Positions 22,351 to 29,975 of a DNA stretch of 31,359 nt are shown here, in pieces. The notes beneath the pieces were generated by a model. That model had not been told where the DNA came from, made no database searches, and was given only the letters and a program-made list of their open reading frames with translations. The DNA is taken from the IMG/VR virus record IMGVR_UViG_3300007640_000144, positions 1 through 31,359 of that record. The stretch is one strand, 5' to 3'. Made by a program: the position numbers and the translations under genes. The DNA comes from a virus. Positions within the stretch are counted from its first letter, which is position 1. Every line of letters starts with the position of its first letter.

Positions 22351-23067
22351 TCAGGATGCCGTGTATTGACCAGTAAAATAGATGATTGTGTTTGCGGCAT
22401 CTGCCAAATCGGTTCCGCTTAGGTTCCCTCCAGTAGCCTTGTAACCAAACATAGAACCCGATGCGATCCAGAGTGATGCCGCAACGCCTGTGTTCAAGTA
22501 AGTAAAGAACGCCCCACCAATCTGACCGACAGAAAAAGGCAAACCAGTAAGCGTAAACTGGTCACCAGTTGCAGTTCCAGCGTTTGTGCTGATCTGCCCG
22601 GTGATTGTCACAAGGTTTCCGATTTTGGTATAGACACCACTTTGCGATGCGTATCCTACACCGGATATGCCCGCAGATACCGCAGGCGTCCACGTCCCCT
22701 CCTCATAGTCATCGAACAGTTCGCTTGTGCCAGTGCCAGAGGTGGCAGAGAAGTCGATGCCGTTGCCAGAAGGGACAATCAAATTCCCATCTGCAAGGAC
22801 AATGTTTTTATCGTATCTGACGGTCAAAGCAGGGTCTCGTCCAATCCGAAAGACATGACTGCCAAGGCCCATTTGATCGTAATAGCAAGTATATCCGCTT
22901 TGAAAGATTTCGTTGCTGTAGACACCACCTGAAAACTCATCAGATATTTTCAAAAGTGGTTCATTCGACTGAATGGTTAAAGACTTGACCGTAGCCAGCC
23001 CATCAACATCAACAGTCCCAAACTCAGGGTGTCTACCGAAAACACCGCCGTGCTGTTTGATCGTCAT
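22351..23067 (-). CDS. Tail fibre-like protein with EGTWTP-type C-terminal domain
   Basis: A 238-residue protein. The C-terminal half, starting at DDYEEGTWTPAVSAGISGVG and continuing through YTKIGNLVTITGQIS to the end, is a beta-rich domain found at the tips of many phage fibre and spike proteins. The first ~100 residues are a short beta stem with fibre-like sequence (FGRHPEFGTVDVDGLATVKS, VLADGNLIVPSGNGIDFSAT). The ATG overlaps the upstream tailspike stop by four bases, so the two are probably made together and may form one branched receptor-binding complex. The role is inferred from domain type and place. Confidence 0.65.
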   Translation of the reverse strand: MTIKQHGGVFGRHPEFGTVDVDGLATVKSLTIQSNEPLLKISDEFSGGVYSNEIFQSGYTCYYDQMGLGSHVFRIGRDPALTVRYDKNIVLADGNLIVPSGNGIDFSATSGTGTSELFDDYEEGTWTPAVSAGISGVGYASQSGVYTKIGNLVTITGQISTNAGTATGDQFTLTGLPFSVGQIGGAFFTYLNTGVAASLWIASGSMFGYKATGGNLSGTDLADAANTIIYFTGQYTAS

Positions 23068-25154
23068 TTAATCGTCCCCCATGTCGGAGTTGTGCCGCCC
23101 TGCGTGAAGAACACGCTGTTAGATGTTGCCGCATTGTTTACCGTCACACGGATGTGCTGATCGGCAGAGTTGAACCATTGGTCCAGAACCTCGACGTAAG
23201 CATAGCCAGATGCACCCCATGACGGGGCATTGGTTGCGGAGACTGCTGCAATGTCAACGGTGAAATAAGAGCCAGTCACCAGATCATTGAAGTCAAACGT
23301 CCATCCCGCTGGGAGCAGAGAACGGAAGCCGTAATTCTCACGGAACAAGAACCCTTCTACTGCAAGGATCGAACTGCCTGACAATGAGGCGAAAAGCTGT
23401 CGAGTTGAACTGGTCAGCGTGTTGTAGCAGTCACTGACTTCGATGTTCAGCTTGCTCGTCAAAGCACCGCCGCCATAATTAGTGTAGCCAATAGCATACA
23501 AACCCATTGGGCCACGAACATCATGGACGACAATGTTTGTTTTTGTGGACTTGGCTTCGACTTCACTTGCCTTGAACTCAACGATGGATCGATCCAGTGC
23601 ATTCGTCAAAGCGCCTATAGGCTGGATGACAAGCCCATTGACTTCTGTGTAACTCTCCAATGCAGTGGCTTGGTGGATTACAAAAGCATACCGAGGAATG
23701 AGAACCTCAGTCAGGATGGTCCCACCAATACTCTTGCCGACGTTCTGCTGATTGTCCAAAAGCTGTTGAAATGCCACAGGCGCAAAAGAGGCACCAAGTG
23801 GACTGGTCGCCCCGTTCAGGCGATACTCAAACAAAGGATCAACAAGAAGCGACGTTCCTCCTGTTTGGAAATCAAAATCCAAGCCGTTGGAAATCGAAAC
23901 GACGTTCTGACGGTAAACCTTTGGCCGCATCACCGTTACATCAGAGCATTGGCTCTTGAAGCTGCGCCCTTGGCAGTCAACGAATGTGGGTTCATTCAGG
24001 CGAACAGAGCCACCACGAGCATTGTATGTCGTGCCGAGTATTTTGCCGAGCGTGGCAATACCGTCTGCGTCAAAAGTTCCGCCGCCAACAAGGACGTTTT
24101 TCACATAAGGCTGATTGATCGTGACAACGCCCGTAAAAGCGCCGACAGAAATGCCCTTGCAGGCACCACCTGATCCAGCACGAGAAACGCCAACAACACG
24201 AGGTTGGTCAATAAGAACGGCCTCATAGTCGCCATAAACAAAGATAGCTTGGTTTTCGTAGGTGGCCGATGCATCAGTGTTGTAGCAATCAACAATAGTC
24301 ACAGGACATTCAATGTTGACCTGCCCACCTTGCGATGTTGCATTGTGACGAAACCCGATGGCACTTGCGGCTTTGCTGTTGCAGTCGATGTAGAGTGAAC
24401 CGCCAGTGATGGAGCAGTTATTGACCGCAGTTGTTTCGAGATAGAACAGATCACGGAAGCCAGTGGATGCAGCATCAACCGTAATGGTCACAGCACCCCT
24501 GCACACGATATGAGCTTCTCCAGATGCTCGCAGGACGTAAGGCTGGATGGGGCCAGTGACCCGAAAACTTCCTTCCAGATGCACAGGTATGCCAAGTGGA
24601 ATTGCGTAATCAAAAGCCGCCTTCAAAGCCGCAGTGTCATCCGTCACACCATCGCCTACGGCTCCAAAATCCTTTACGGACACGAAGTCACGCAGGCGGG
24701 ATTGAACCGTGCGGGTGACTGCACCCGCTCCGGGTGGGACATACTTCGTCGTGCTGGCCTGTGCAGCCTCCTGCAGCGCACCCTCGACGTTGTCTGAGGT
24801 GTAATACCCACCAGCGTCAGCGATGCTAATCTCTGCGGCTTGGTCGTGCTCATCCACGAGGTCTGTGATGGAGGCTGCTGTGACCCGCATCTCGACGCGG
24901 CTGCCCGTGCTGAACCCGTTGGCCGTCGTGCCCTCTTGCCCACGCTGAATGGCCAGCGTGTCACCGCTCTTGCCTGTGACCTTGACGATCTCGCGCGTGC
25001 CCTGTGCGCTCACCAGCGTGGCGTAGAAATACTCACCAGCCGCCAGTGCGGGGAACTTAGTCCCTTCGCCAGTCGCAACGACCATAGCCGTCTCAGACGC
25101 ATTGATCGCCTGAGCTAGGACACTATCGACGTTGTTTTTCAGAATGACCGGCAT
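23064..25154 (-). CDS. Tailspike: paralogous attachment domain plus beta-helix
   Basis: A 696-residue protein. Residues 1-100 (MPVILKNNVDSVLAQAINAS ... GEYFYATLVS ... RVEMRVTAAS) are shared with the fibre at 19483 and the stand-alone protein at 25161, so this is probably the virion attachment domain. A linker with YYTSDNVEGALQEA, a fibre-type motif, leads to VKDFGAVGDGVTDDTAALKA near residue 165, the opening of a Pectate_lyase_3-type beta-helix that fills about 160-560. The C-terminal ~120 residues form a separate beta domain, probably for trimerisation or receptor contact. A polysaccharide-binding or depolymerase role is likely from the fold; catalytic residues cannot be named. The N-terminal domain is GC-rich like the rest of the genome, the spike body less so. 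Confidence 0.78.
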   Translation of the reverse strand: MPVILKNNVDSVLAQAINASETAMVVATGEGTKFPALAAGEYFYATLVSAQGTREIVKVTGKSGDTLAIQRGQEGTTANGFSTGSRVEMRVTAASITDLVDEHDQAAEISIADAGGYYTSDNVEGALQEAAQASTTKYVPPGAGAVTRTVQSRLRDFVSVKDFGAVGDGVTDDTAALKAAFDYAIPLGIPVHLEGSFRVTGPIQPYVLRASGEAHIVCRGAVTITVDAASTGFRDLFYLETTAVNNCSITGGSLYIDCNSKAASAIGFRHNATSQGGQVNIECPVTIVDCYNTDASATYENQAIFVYGDYEAVLIDQPRVVGVSRAGSGGACKGISVGAFTGVVTINQPYVKNVLVGGGTFDADGIATLGKILGTTYNARGGSVRLNEPTFVDCQGRSFKSQCSDVTVMRPKVYRQNVVSISNGLDFDFQTGGTSLLVDPLFEYRLNGATSPLGASFAPVAFQQLLDNQQNVGKSIGGTILTEVLIPRYAFVIHQATALESYTEVNGLVIQPIGALTNALDRSIVEFKASEVEAKSTKTNIVVHDVRGPMGLYAIGYTNYGGGALTSKLNIEVSDCYNTLTSSTRQLFASLSGSSILAVEGFLFRENYGFRSLLPAGWTFDFNDLVTGSYFTVDIAAVSATNAPSWGASGYAYVEVLDQWFNSADQHIRVTVNNAATSNSVFFTQGGTTPTWGTIK

Positions 25155-25160
25155 CGTCCC

Positions 25161-25487
25161 TCACAACAGCAAAAAGTCCAGACTGTCGATGTAGTTCTGC
25201 AGGTTAGCCGCTGTGACCCTGATCTCCAACCGGCTGTTCGCCGCGAAGGGAATGGCCAGCGTGCTCTCCTGCGCCCTCTCGATAGTCATCACATCATCGG
25301 CGCGAGCAGTGACCTTGATGATCTCCATACCACCGGCGGTGCTGCTCAGCGTAGCAAAAAAGAAGTCCCCGGCCCCAAGGACCGGGAACAAGGAGCCGGT
25401 GCCAGTGGCAACGGTCAGGGAGGTATCGGTGCTTTGGATAGCCAGCGGTACTGTGGTCGTGGCGTTGTTTGTGATCTTCAGAACCAT
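25161..25487 (-). CDS. Stand-alone copy of the fibre attachment domain
   Basis: A 108-residue protein that is almost nothing but the ~95-residue domain found at the N-termini of the spike at 23064 and fibre at 19483. Shared positions include NN near residue 7, the pattern TGxGxxFPxLxAGxxFxATL, E-I-x-K-V-T, x-R-x-Q-E and R-x-E-x-R-V-T-A-A. It lacks any shaft or receptor domain and ends in a short hydrophobic tail (LDFLLL). It might be a docking ring or cap to which the longer proteins bind by the same contacts, or a remnant of a spike that lost its tip. Good coding character and regular spacing argue against decay. Confidence 0.65.
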   Translation of the reverse strand: MVLKITNNATTTVPLAIQSTDTSLTVATGTGSLFPVLGAGDFFFATLSSTAGGMEIIKVTARADDVMTIERAQESTLAIPFAANSRLEIRVTAANLQNYIDSLDFLLL

Positions 25488-25495
25488 CGGCTACC

Positions 25496-26266
25496 TCACG
25501 CGAATTTCGGGGCGGTGGCACGCATAGTGCCCCGCATGTTTCCAAGGTTGGCCCGCGCCCGGCGCTCCACCATCTCGCGGAGGAACTGCTTGGCGTGGTA
25601 GGACGCCAACTCGCGGTCAGACCAAGCGACGTTCGGAAGCACCAGAAGGTACTGCAGGGCACTGTGCAGGATGGCTTCCTCAAGTTCGTTGAAGATCATC
25701 TCATCCATACCCTCAGCATCACGCGATGGCTTCAGGGCGTAGAACATCCGGGTGGTGTAGGTCTTCTCGTCATCCGGCAGTGGCAGGACGATGTACTTGT
25801 CAGGCGTCAACTGCGTGATCGAGCGCGGCTCAGACGCCTTGGCCACCACAGCCTCGGGCAGCACGAACGCAGGGTCCTCGTTGAACAACCCATCGTTGTA
25901 TTCATAGGTGTTGAACGACCCCGACGGCGTCAGGCTCCACACAGTGGAGGGGTCCTCCCCGCTGTAGAGGTCAGCCCACTCAGGATATTGGGACAGGGCC
26001 TGCTCCAGCGTTAGCTTCGACAGCGGGCGGTCATTAACCATCGCGTCGAACAGGACGTGGACCTCAGTACCGACAGGCTTGTCGTAGATGTACTCATGTA
26101 CACCGGGCAGAAGCGGGAACGTGGGCTGGGTATAGCGCCAAGCAAGCGTGCGCTCGCACACGCGGATCGCCGCATCGCGGATGTACTGAATCATCGTGTA
26201 CTGGGGGCAGCCCGGCACACTTGGGTTCAGTCTCGGTACCAGTGATGCGAACGTGCGTGTCGCCAT
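25496..26266 (-). CDS. Connector/tail structural protein next to adaptor
   Basis: A 256-residue protein starting in a TGATG overlap with the adaptor stop, with a GGAGAA ribosome-binding site. The N-terminus (FASLVPRLNPSVPGCPQYTM) and following helix (IQYIRDAAIRVCERTLAWRY) fit a conserved phage family encoded beside head-tail adaptors. The middle is beta-rich (VHEYIYDKPVGTEVHVLFDA, KYIVLPLPDDEKTYTTRMFY) and the end is helical (LASYHAKQFLREMVERRARA). Together with its neighbour it has the size and place expected of head-tail interface proteins. I cannot say which ring it forms. Confidence 0.6.
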   Translation of the reverse strand: MATRTFASLVPRLNPSVPGCPQYTMIQYIRDAAIRVCERTLAWRYTQPTFPLLPGVHEYIYDKPVGTEVHVLFDAMVNDRPLSKLTLEQALSQYPEWADLYSGEDPSTVWSLTPSGSFNTYEYNDGLFNEDPAFVLPEAVVAKASEPRSITQLTPDKYIVLPLPDDEKTYTTRMFYALKPSRDAEGMDEMIFNELEEAILHSALQYLLVLPNVAWSDRELASYHAKQFLREMVERRARANLGNMRGTMRATAPKFA

Positions 26267-26910
26267 CAGCCAATTCTCCTCGGGTCAAGCCCTGCTTCAT
26301 CGCTATCCGTGATCTCGCGGGATTGCAGCGAGACCCCCAGACCCTGCGTAAACGCATCGAGGAATAGCTTGGCACGTCCAGAGTTCACGTGTTCATCGTC
26401 CACGGACTCGGCCAGATACACTGTGCCATCCACGATTGTCGGGAAGTACGCATCAATCGGGGCAGCGATTGGATCATTGAGGGCGTAATCCGTCGGCACC
26501 TTGGCGTATTCTGCGAGCAGTATAACGCCTGATACGGGCCGAGGGTAGAGAAAATATACATTCGGGTTCCGCACGTGCCGCATGAAGTTCACAGGCGTGC
26601 CTGCCGCCTCGCTGCGCCACCCGGGGTATGTCTGATCGAAGACATCCCGATCCACCTCTGTGATCGTGCTACCGTCCTTGACGCCGAAAATCTCTACCAA
26701 ACGGATCGAGTCAGCGGGCATCGACTGGACGGTGGTGTTCGCCGCCGTGCTAATATCCCCGATCTGCAGAAACAGATCAGGGCGATACATCGCTGCGCGC
26801 TTGAGCGTCTGGTTGACGAAGCCCAGCATATCAACGTCCGAATACCGCTGCGGCGAGCGGCTGTCGTTGATGAGCTTGCGGGCTTCAGAGATTACCTCGG
26901 CGGGTGTCAT
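26266..26910 (-). CDS. Head-to-tail adaptor protein (T7 gp11 / DUF6682-like)
   Basis: A 214-residue protein whose N-terminal helices (ISEARKLINDSRSPQRYSDV then DMLGFVNQTLKRAAMYRPDL) match phage adaptor proteins that I recall as DUF6682, which form the ring under the portal, like T7 gp11. A beta region follows (SIRLVEIFGVKDGSTITEVD; YFLYPRPVSGVILLAEYAKV) and then a C-terminal helix (SGRAKLFLDAFTQGLGVSLQ). The ATG overlaps the preceding stop (ATGA). Its presence is one of the main reasons for calling this a short-tailed phage. The family is recognised from memory of the motif and order, not by search. Confidence 0.7.
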   Translation of the reverse strand: MTPAEVISEARKLINDSRSPQRYSDVDMLGFVNQTLKRAAMYRPDLFLQIGDISTAANTTVQSMPADSIRLVEIFGVKDGSTITEVDRDVFDQTYPGWRSEAAGTPVNFMRHVRNPNVYFLYPRPVSGVILLAEYAKVPTDYALNDPIAAPIDAYFPTIVDGTVYLAESVDDEHVNSGRAKLFLDAFTQGLGVSLQSREITDSDEAGLDPRRIG

Positions 26911-27176
26911 TCAGGCAAATCCTTCGACGCATCGGCTTCTATTTCAGGAGCAACATACTTCGGTTCTTCCTTGATGTCATCGGTAGACAGATCGAGTGCT
27001 CTTGTCTTGCGCTTCGCCCGGGTCTTCTTAACAGCCTCCACCTGCGCAGGCTTCACGAAACGCTCGGGGAAGGCTTCTTCTTCAGTCACAGGTTCGCACA
27101 ACGGGTTCTTGGCGAGGATTTCATTCCAGCCATAGATGAAGCCGTCTTTCTTGTTCCGCAAATACATCATCGTCAT
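26907..27176 (-). CDS. Small hypothetical protein, Lys/Glu-rich C-terminus
   Basis: The ATG at 27176 (MTMMYLRNKKDGFIYGWNEI) is preferred because a GGAGGAAG ribosome-binding site lies just upstream and it overlaps the stop of a 24-codon frame (ATGA); the longer open frame from 27359 reads through the neighbouring gene with an Arg-rich, non-protein-like start. The protein has 89 residues. The first 45 (YGWNEILAKNPLCEPVTEEE) look folded and the rest is a charged, probably disordered tail (KKTRAKRKTR, then acidic). N-termini of the type MYLRN/K-x-x-D-G-F-I-Y-x-W are common in small phage proteins beside adaptors. The function is unknown. Confidence 0.55.
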   Translation of the reverse strand: MTMMYLRNKKDGFIYGWNEILAKNPLCEPVTEEEAFPERFVKPAQVEAVKKTRAKRKTRALDLSTDDIKEEPKYVAPEIEADASKDLPE

Positions 27177-27247
27177 TTCTTCCTCCGCTTTCCTGATGGT
27201 GTAACCGGCCACGACTTGCGGGCCGGACTCGTCTTCTTCGCTGCCAT
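27173..27247 (-). CDS. Tiny basic reading frame (24 residues)
   Basis: Reads MAAKKTSPARKSWPVTPSGK then RRKK and TGA. Its ATG overlaps the stop of the 93-residue gene (TGATG) and its own stop overlaps the ATG of the next gene (ATGA), so it fills the 70-base gap exactly. It has nine Lys/Arg residues. It contains the ribosome-binding site of the gene downstream. It may be a real basic peptide or only a coupling leader; there is no homologue I can name. Confidence 0.4.
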   Translation of the reverse strand: MAAKKTSPARKSWPVTPSGKRRKK

Positions 27248-27528
27248 CACCACTTAACGCGATCCGACCAGTACGCCGCCGACATCTTACCCTTGGCGAT
27301 GTTCTTGGCGTGGCGGGCTTTGAACGCCGCTCGACGCTTCTTGTCCGCATCGCTCTCACCCTTGCGAGCGGGCGATCCTTTCACCCCCTGCTCTCCGAAC
27401 CGGATGGTCTTCACCTGATCACCCTCTTTCGCCACGACCACATGCGACTTGGTGGGATGGCTCGGTGTGCGCTTGGGTTTGTTGTAGCCCTCCACACCGG
27501 CGCGTTCGAGGCGAGGGTCCTTTGCCAT
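27247..27528 (-). CDS. Conserved basic phage protein of unknown function
   Basis: A 93-residue, strongly basic protein. The sequence around RAGVEGYNKPKRTPSHPTKS, HVVVAKEGDQVKTIRFGEQG and FKARHAKNIAKGKMSAAYWS-DRVKW is a pattern I recall as widely conserved in phages of aquatic bacteria, generally placed among structural or DNA-handling genes and left unnamed. The KxxKTIRFGxQGVxGS core and the ARHAKNIAKGKMSAAYW end are the most recognisable parts. A strong AAGGGGGTGA ribosome-binding site lies upstream, and the ATG overlaps the fibre stop (TGATG). A nucleic-acid-binding role is possible from charge, but unproven. Confidence 0.6.
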   Translation of the reverse strand: MAKDPRLERAGVEGYNKPKRTPSHPTKSHVVVAKEGDQVKTIRFGEQGVKGSPARKGESDADKKRRAAFKARHAKNIAKGKMSAAYWSDRVKW

Positions 27529-28550
27529 CAGCTATTCACCCCCTTAAAGACCACGAAGTTGATGACTGGCGTGTCGCTCGGAGTGGCCGAGTTGTTGACG
27601 TTGTGAACCGATATTTTGCACGATCCAGCCGCTGTGGCCGTGACGGTCACATCGTAGGTCGCTGCTGTCAGGCCAGAGGCAAAGCTCACGAGCACCACAT
27701 CCGTTGCAGCGATGAAGCTGTTGGTCAGCGTGAACTCCTGAGAGGACAGACCAGAGATCGAGCCAGCGACCAGTGTGATCTGCCCGCTGATTTTATTCAG
27801 TGTTACGCCGGTCGTACGGCTCGTAAGCTGTGTTACCGTGCCGCCGGTGCCCGTGGGGTAGCCCATCGAGGTCGTAGCCGTGACAGTGGTGCCGCGCACA
27901 GAAGCTGCCGTGGTTGCGCCGACAGTCGTCCCGTCGATGGCTCCGCCGTCGATGTCCACCTTCGGGAGGTTCACCTCGCCCGTGCCTTTGGGCGTGATGT
28001 TGATGTCGATGTTCGTGTCGGTGCCGTCGGCCAGCAGGTCGTTCCCGGTCAGCGTCAACCCCGCTGCCGCGTCGTCGGTATAAAACCCGGTGGAAGTAAT
28101 CGACGTGATACCAGAAAAACTGCCGGTGAAGACGACGCCGGTGATCGACCCACCGGTGATGTTGATGTTGTTCGAGTTCTGAGTGGCGATGCTGCCCAGC
28201 CCGAGGTTGGTCCGCGCCCCGGAGGCGTCCGACGCGCCAGTCCCGCCGTCAGCGACGGCGAGGTCCGTGATCCCTGTGATGGTACCGCCGGTGATGGCCA
28301 CCTTGGTCATGCTGACCGAGCCGGTCCCGTTGGGGTTGAGGACGAGGTTGCCGTTGGTGTCCAGCGTGCGGATCGTATTGCCGTCAAGCTGGACGTTGTC
28401 TACCGAGGCGGAGCCTGTCCCGACCTTCAGGGCTGTCGCCACCCCTGCGGCGCTGTAGACGGTCTTCTCCGAAGCCGTAGGCCCACCATCCACATGCAGG
28501 ATTTGGTCGAAGGTGTCTTTGATCTGACTGCCTGTGAAGTTCGTGGGCAT
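27528..28550 (-). CDS. Tail fibre-like structural protein
   Basis: A 340-residue, charge-poor protein rich in Gly, Thr, Ser, Val and Ile. Near residue 100 it has DGGTGASDASGARTNLGLGS, a motif widespread in phage tail fibre shafts. It opens with MPTNFTGSQIKDTFDQILHV and then a ladder of short strands (LDTNGNLVLNPNGTGSVSMT; ITGITDLAVADGG; KGTGEVNLPKVDIDGGAIDG) as expected for a triple-beta-helix stem. The last 90 residues are a beta domain (QITLVAGSISGLSSQEFTLT ... NFVVFKG). It follows another fibre-like gene closely. It sits nearer the capsid genes than the spike cassette, so it may be a head fibre instead of a tail fibre. Confidence 0.6.
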   Translation of the reverse strand: MPTNFTGSQIKDTFDQILHVDGGPTASEKTVYSAAGVATALKVGTGSASVDNVQLDGNTIRTLDTNGNLVLNPNGTGSVSMTKVAITGGTITGITDLAVADGGTGASDASGARTNLGLGSIATQNSNNINITGGSITGVVFTGSFSGITSITSTGFYTDDAAAGLTLTGNDLLADGTDTNIDINITPKGTGEVNLPKVDIDGGAIDGTTVGATTAASVRGTTVTATTSMGYPTGTGGTVTQLTSRTTGVTLNKISGQITLVAGSISGLSSQEFTLTNSFIAATDVVLVSFASGLTAATYDVTVTATAAGSCKISVHNVNNSATPSDTPVINFVVFKGVNS

Positions 28551-28562
28551 GGTTTTGGTTCC

Positions 28563-29441
28563 TTATGCGGGGGTCACAGAAGCAGAACCATCCGCGACGT
28601 ACCACGGGTCAGCGGCGGCACTACCGTTGGCGATCATCAGTCTATTGTTGGTCGTATCATAGACCACTTTGCCCTGCACTTTGTCAGTCGTGTTGATCGC
28701 ATCCCCCACGGCTGCGATTGCCGTATCTGCTACGCTTTGCAGTACAAGGCCCGAGGTAACTGTCTGCTGCGCAGTGAACGTCTGCGCCACATCCGTCTTC
28801 ACCGTGTCGGCATCGTAGGCTTGGACGGTAACCCCAATGTCTGTATCGACGACAACATCCGACCCGCCATTCTGCAGCGCACCTGTGAAGTTCGCGGTCA
28901 CGTCATCGTACTTGGCTGTGTCGGCATCATAGGCTTGGACATCAACACCGATCTCAAGACCGAGAGTCACACGCTGGGCCGTAGCGTCTGCGTCGTCCAA
29001 GATCGCACGCCCTGCGGCAGTAAGGCTGGCCACCGTATATGTGTCTGCGGCTGTGGTGTAGATCATGTTGTCAGCGGCTGTAGTCAGCCCCGCAATGGAG
29101 GTCAGCCCTGCGTCGAGCGGCTGTTTCTCCGTATCGAGTTCGTTGATGGCCGCCTGCACAGTCGTCGCCGCAACGGCCCCGGCAGGCGTGTTCCCGATTA
29201 ACGCAGCGCCACCGGCAGCAGTAAGATCAGTGACAATCTCCGCTATGGCGGTCGGCACTGTGGTCGCTGATACAAACCCAGCGGGTGTATATGGCAAGTC
29301 CCCGACCATGCCATCGGCAAGCTGCGAGCGCGAGATACGCTTGGTCTCATCGGCATCAGCATCGAAGATCACGAGATCATCGTTATTGGCGCTACCTGCG
29401 CCAGAAAGAGCCGTGAGTCCTAAAATGCGAGTGCCGGGCAT
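28563..29441 (-). CDS. Fibre-like structural protein with AYDADT repeats
   Basis: A 292-residue, Ala/Thr/Asp-rich protein. The N-terminus holds DDLVIFDADADETKRISRSQ, a phage fibre motif. Two fibre-type helical motifs follow (VPTAIAEIVTDLTAAGG; TTVQAAINELDTEKQPLDAG), and then IGVDVQAYDADTAKYDDVTA and IGVTVQAYDADTVKTDVAQT, a duplicated motif common in fibre shafts. The C-terminus ends VQGKVVYDTTNNRLMIANGS and ADPWYVADG, again typical. Like its neighbour it lies between capsid-type genes and adaptor genes, so head-fibre and tail-fibre roles are both open. A GAGAGGAC ribosome-binding site lies about 9 bases upstream. Confidence 0.6.
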   Translation of the reverse strand: MPGTRILGLTALSGAGSANNDDLVIFDADADETKRISRSQLADGMVGDLPYTPAGFVSATTVPTAIAEIVTDLTAAGGAALIGNTPAGAVAATTVQAAINELDTEKQPLDAGLTSIAGLTTAADNMIYTTAADTYTVASLTAAGRAILDDADATAQRVTLGLEIGVDVQAYDADTAKYDDVTANFTGALQNGGSDVVVDTDIGVTVQAYDADTVKTDVAQTFTAQQTVTSGLVLQSVADTAIAAVGDAINTTDKVQGKVVYDTTNNRLMIANGSAAADPWYVADGSASVTPA

Positions 29442-29463
29442 GTGTGTGTCCTCTCAGATGGTA

Positions 29464-29487
29464 AGGCAGGCCCCGAAGGGCCTACCT
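29464..29487 (-). terminator. Hairpin with UUCG tetraloop after structural gene
   Basis: On the transcript strand AGGCCC-UUCG-GGGCCU (29468-29483) is a 6-bp stem closing a C(UUCG)G tetraloop, one of the most stable RNA loops, with three more pairs beyond one mismatch. It begins directly after the TAA of the 155-residue gene. No U-tract follows, so partial termination or 3'-end stabilisation is more likely than full termination. Confidence 0.6.
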
Positions 29488-29488
29488 A

Positions 29489-29956
29489 TTACTCAAGGAC
29501 GTAATCGAAGATCACGTCAATGTGTGTTGCAGTCGTGACATTGCTGCCGGTCTTCCCAACAGTGACCGCCGTACCTGCGTCGTTCGCAGTGTACGATGCA
29601 CCATCAGCAAGAACCGCAGCACCCGTACCACCGGCGGTCAGCACAGCACTCTGCGTCAGGTTGGCCTGAGCAAAAGCAACCAGCTTGCGTCCGGTAGACA
29701 GGGTGGCGAGAACGTCCACAGTCGTAACTGCGCCAGCAGCACCGCCAACGGCGATGGCCTTGCAGTTCACCATGCGGATGCTCTTGCCCGCCACAGCGGC
29801 AACGAGAGTCGCCCCTGCATTGACCTCAGCAATCGTGAACCGCTTGCGCGTGCTCAGGACCGAGTCGGTCACGTTCAACTGCGTGATCGTCGCAGTATCG
29901 GCTTCAAGGCTGATCGCTTTCAGCCGAGAGTGGGTTACACCATCATATTTTGACAT
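29489..29956 (-). CDS. Small beta-rich virion protein, possible decoration protein
   Basis: A 155-residue protein after a clear AAGGAGGAAC ribosome-binding site. The sequence is rich in Ala, Thr, Val and Gly with alternating hydrophobic residues (TDSVLSTRKRFTIAEVNAGA; GKSIRMVNCKAIAVGGAAGA; STGRKLVAFAQANLTQSAVL) and ends THIDVIFDYVLE, which together suggest a beta-sandwich. Two genes downstream of the capsid gene, with its own hairpin-bounded unit, it could be a capsid decoration or minor head protein made in high amount. No family is recognised with certainty. Confidence 0.55.
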   Translation of the reverse strand: MSKYDGVTHSRLKAISLEADTATITQLNVTDSVLSTRKRFTIAEVNAGATLVAAVAGKSIRMVNCKAIAVGGAAGAVTTVDVLATLSTGRKLVAFAQANLTQSAVLTAGGTGAAVLADGASYTANDAGTAVTVGKTGSNVTTATHIDVIFDYVLE

Positions 29957-29975
29957 GAGTTCCTCCTTGGGTGGA

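Noticed and set aside
27177-27359. N-terminal extension of the 89-residue gene to 27359
   Set aside because: The extension is Arg-rich, runs through the 93-residue gene in another frame, and a strong GGAGG site sits exactly before the internal ATG at 27176.
27465-29201. 578-codon open frame on the + strand opposite the fibre genes
   Set aside because: It spans two well-supported - strand genes and their junction, is rich in Arg, Gly, Cys and His in a pattern typical of antisense of GC-rich DNA, and has no ribosome-binding site I could see.
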